From Emergencia timonensis (lineage in GTDB: Bacteria > Bacillota > Clostridia > Peptostreptococcales > Anaerovoracaceae), in contig NZ_FLKM01000009.1 of the NCBI RefSeq assembly GCF_900086585.1, positions 744,001 to 808,000 of the forward strand: a stretch of 64,000 nucleotides of DNA, written 5' to 3'. Every line of letters starts with the position of its first letter. Position 1 is the stretch's first letter. Made by a program: the position numbers and the translations under genes. Positions 62,212 to 64,000 of this stretch are shown piece by piece. The notes below the pieces were generated by a model. It worked only from the letters and a program-made list of their open reading frames with translations, had not been told where the DNA came from and made no database searches.

Positions 62212-63099
62212 ATGGAACTGAATATGGAGTTTTGGAACGCTTTCCTTCCATGTATAGAAGGTATTTATATCATCGATGAAGAGACAAAGGAAATCTGCTA
62301 CGCCAATGATTTTATCAATCAGTCAGAGGAATCCATCGTCGGCCAGCTCTGCTATCAGGCAATGGCAGGCAGATCGGAACGCTGTGACTTTTGTCCCTCT
62401 ATTCGAGAGGAAGAACTGGAAAATGGATCGGTCTATTCCTGGGAATTTTATGACAGACGGTCAAAGCAGTGGTATAAGATCAAAAATCGTCTAGTCACCA
62501 TCGACGGCCGTTTATATCGCCTGGGCAATGTCAACGTAGTCGGCGATATGATGGAGCTTGGCCGCGATGCCATCAAAGAAATGGCAGTCATGCAGCACTT
62601 GGCCTGTGATCGGGATAAAATCGGCAAGATATTGGAATTCGAAAGTTCTCACGATAAACTGACCGGCGTATACAACCGTAATCAATATATTGCCGACCTG
62701 GAAGGCCAGTTTCGGAATGTGCAATGTGCGGGGATTCTTTTCTTCGACTTGAATAATTTAAAAGAAGTCAACGACAATTATTTTCACTCGGAGGGAGACC
62801 GGCTGCTTTGCCGCCTGGCAGAAGCAATTTTCACATCGGCGGGCCGAGGTAAAAGGTGTTACCGCATCGGCGGCGATGAATTTATATTAATCGCCCCAAA
62901 TTGCACGAAGAGAGAACTCGAACTGTGCCGCAAAAGAGTTCTGAGCGCTTTGAAGGAGCTTGACCAGGGGGAACTGATTCCCTGCAGTGTGGCAGTGGGC
63001 AGCGCCTGGAGTCCATCAGGTAAAGATTTGGAGTCCCTGGTTACAGAAGCAGACCGATGTATGTATGCGAATAAAAAAGCGATGAAAGGTGTAAAATAA
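62212..63099 (+). CDS. PAS-GGDEF diguanylate cyclase with Cys-rich PAS domain
   Basis: The 295-residue protein is soluble. A PAS-like domain (1-110) contains CYANDFINQSEE, then GQLCYQAM and RCDFCPS, a set of cysteines that may bind a metal or cluster. The GGDEF domain (about 140-295) has DKLTGVYNRNQY, FFDLNNLKEVND and the intact signature GGDEF, so it should make cyclic di-GMP. It is the last gene of the partner-switching operon. A perfect hairpin terminates it. Confidence 0.9.
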   Translation: MELNMEFWNAFLPCIEGIYIIDEETKEICYANDFINQSEESIVGQLCYQAMAGRSERCDFCPSIREEELENGSVYSWEFYDRRSKQWYKIKNRLVTIDGRLYRLGNVNVVGDMMELGRDAIKEMAVMQHLACDRDKIGKILEFESSHDKLTGVYNRNQYIADLEGQFRNVQCAGILFFDLNNLKEVNDNYFHSEGDRLLCRLAEAIFTSAGRGKRCYRIGGDEFILIAPNCTKRELELCRKRVLSALKELDQGELIPCSVAVGSAWSPSGKDLESLVTEADRCMYANKKAMKGVK

Positions 63100-63100
63100 T

Positions 63101-63134
63101 AGAAATCCCAGTCATAACGTTGACTGGGATTTCT
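63101..63134. terminator. Perfect hairpin after the diguanylate cyclase gene
   Basis: AGAAATCCCAGTC (63101-63113) and GACTGGGATTTCT (63122-63134) form 13 base pairs. The T run is short. Confidence 0.8.
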
Positions 63135-63204
63135 CATGAAAAGGATTTTACTATGACAGATTCCAGGAGCCTTTCTGCCATTTAAAACTAATTTACGACA
63201 GTAT

Positions 63205-63234
63205 TTGACAACATTCAGAATTCTTTGGTATAAT
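63205..63234 (+). promoter_or_regulatory. Sigma-A-type promoter of the first structured repeat
   Basis: TTGACA (63205-63210), 18 bases, TATAAT (63229-63234), with an extended -10 (TGGTATAAT). Confidence 0.75.
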
Positions 63235-63495
63235 GATTCTACGATCTTACGGCGATGCCGCAGGGAAAGAATCATTGAATCATGAATTTCGATTGTATTT
63301 TCAAAGGAATCGTCATGGTATAATGAACGCATCGATCCTACAGCTTTGCTGCAAGGAAGCGTTCATTGAATCATGAATTTCGATTGTATTTTCAAAGGAA
63401 TATTCATGGTATAATGATTCTACGATCTTACGGCGACGCCGCAGGGAAGCGTTCATTGAATCATGTGTTGCGATGAAATATTTAAAGAATGCACA
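63226..63495 (+). repeat. Three tandem promoter-hairpin repeats, family A
   Basis: Copies start at 63226, 63316 and 63407 (steps 90 and 91), each with TGGTATAATGA. The outer stem is AATGATTCT/AGAATCATT in the first and AATGAACGC/GCGTTCATT in the second. The third mixes both arm types (AATGATTCT with GCGTTCATT) and pairs only in part. The inner stem is CGGC/GCCG, CAGC/GCTG and CGGC/GCCG. A weaker TGGTATATT lies at 63496. The fourth full copy is at 6368. Confidence 0.8.
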
Positions 63496-63540
63496 TGGTA
63501 TATTTATACATAAATTTATTGAAAGAACGGAGGTAAGAAC

Positions 63541-64000
63541 ATGATCCAGTTCCGTGACGTGACGAAGGATTTTAAAGGGAACGTCGTACTATCAGACATT
63601 TCAATGGAAATTAAAGATAAAGAACTGACTGTCTTAATCGGCCCCAGCGGCTGCGGAAAGACAACAACATTGAAAATGATAAATCGACTTATCCAACCTA
63701 GCAAAGGGAATATTTTTATCGATGGAAAAAATATCGAAGAAATGGACAAGGTGCAGCTGCGCAGAAATATGGGCTATGTCATTCAACAGGGAGGACTGTT
63801 CCCCCACATGACGATAAGGCAGAACATCGAAATCATTGAACGGCTTGAAAAAAAAGACCCCCAGGCCATAGTGGATAACACTGTCAGACTGATGAAGATG
63901 GTGGACCTGAACCCGGAAGCGTTTTTGGACCGCTACCCTACAGAGCTGTCAGGCGGACAGCGCCAGAGAATCGGTGTCATCCGGGCGCTGGCCAACGATC
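63541..64000 (+). CDS. opuCA: Second opuCA-like osmolyte transporter ATPase (3' end outside window)
   Basis: The first 153 codons are visible. It starts MIQFRDVTKDFKGNVVLSDI, with Walker A GPSGCGKTTT and signature LSGGQRQRIGVIRAL, and is very close to the opuCA at 32826 over the whole visible part. Differences are concentrated at positions such as KDPQAIVDNTVRLM. ACGGAGG precedes the ATG by 8 bases. The catalytic Walker B and the CBS domains lie beyond the window. It is preceded by three family A promoter repeats, unlike the first copy. Confidence 0.92.
   Translation, partial: MIQFRDVTKDFKGNVVLSDISMEIKDKELTVLIGPSGCGKTTTLKMINRLIQPSKGNIFIDGKNIEEMDKVQLRRNMGYVIQQGGLFPHMTIRQNIEIIERLEKKDPQAIVDNTVRLMKMVDLNPEAFLDRYPTELSGGQRQRIGVIRALAND

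Overview
The window looks like the chromosome of an anaerobic, low-to-mid GC Firmicute of class Clostridia. An Anaerovoracaceae/Family XIII-like gut anaerobe is my best guess, but it rests on protein style rather than a marker gene. Supporting signs are strong GGAGG ribosome binding sites, many intrinsic terminators, a CarD-like regulator, GHKL/LytTR signalling, OpuC-type osmolyte transporters with fused subunits, and Gram-positive Rhs proteins. No rRNA, replication origin or CRISPR array was seen. There are two tRNAs: Glu(CTC) on the minus strand and Ser(GGA) on the plus strand.

Layout. 1-12.3 kb: the end of a flavin disulfide oxidoreductase, a CarD-like regulator, a large MacB-like ABC exporter divergent from its two-component system (a perfect 17-bp inverted repeat lies between them), a sigma/anti-sigma-like pair, a GH25 lysozyme, an NAD-dependent epimerase, and a MATE efflux pump behind an atypical FMN-type riboswitch. 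12.5-17.2 kb: a decayed element integrated at tRNA-Glu, with a broken integrase, KilA-N and DUF4236 proteins, an AbiH remnant and about 200-bp tandem repeats ending in the tRNA. 17.3-35.6 kb: mostly housekeeping and transport genes (thrC, tRNA-Ser, a solute-binding lipoprotein coupled to a Cache-GGDEF-EAL protein, LytTR/DUF3021, ABC-2 exporter, Na/Pi symporter, LUD protein, an ArsB/NhaD-like permease, an opuC operon). 35.6-45.8 kb: an Rhs polymorphic-toxin locus with one long rhs gene and two displaced C-terminal cassettes. Each has a different tip and is followed by an overlapping candidate immunity gene. 46.4-57.8 kb: a peptide export island. 57.8-63.1 kb: a DMT transporter and an RsbU/RsbW/RsbV-like partner-switching module with a diguanylate cyclase. 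The window ends in a second opuCA behind three structured promoter repeats.

Most notable system (46.4-57.8 kb). A three-gene NHLM-type exporter (HlyD-like adaptor, C39 peptidase-ABC transporter, second ABC transporter) precedes three tandem double-glycine peptides. Their cores share the spacing C-x20-C-x2-C-x11-C, and no maturation enzyme is visible anywhere in the window. Next come an ECF sigma factor, a small four-cysteine protein that shares a C-x-Y-[YF]-E-A signature with the peptide cores, an AgrA-like LytTR regulator and two paralogous GHKL kinases. Four sites reading TGAGAC-N16/17-CGTAT[A/C], a textbook ECF-type promoter, lie before the exporter, the peptides, the second kinase and the 57.37-kb gene. 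I infer one regulon making, exporting and sensing cysteine-rich peptides. As a whole I do not recognise it.

Interspersed structured repeats are frequent. One family carries an extended -10 promoter and a hairpin with compensatory base changes. A second follows terminators and has its own variable terminator. A third is a small hairpin element that interrupts one rhs cassette.
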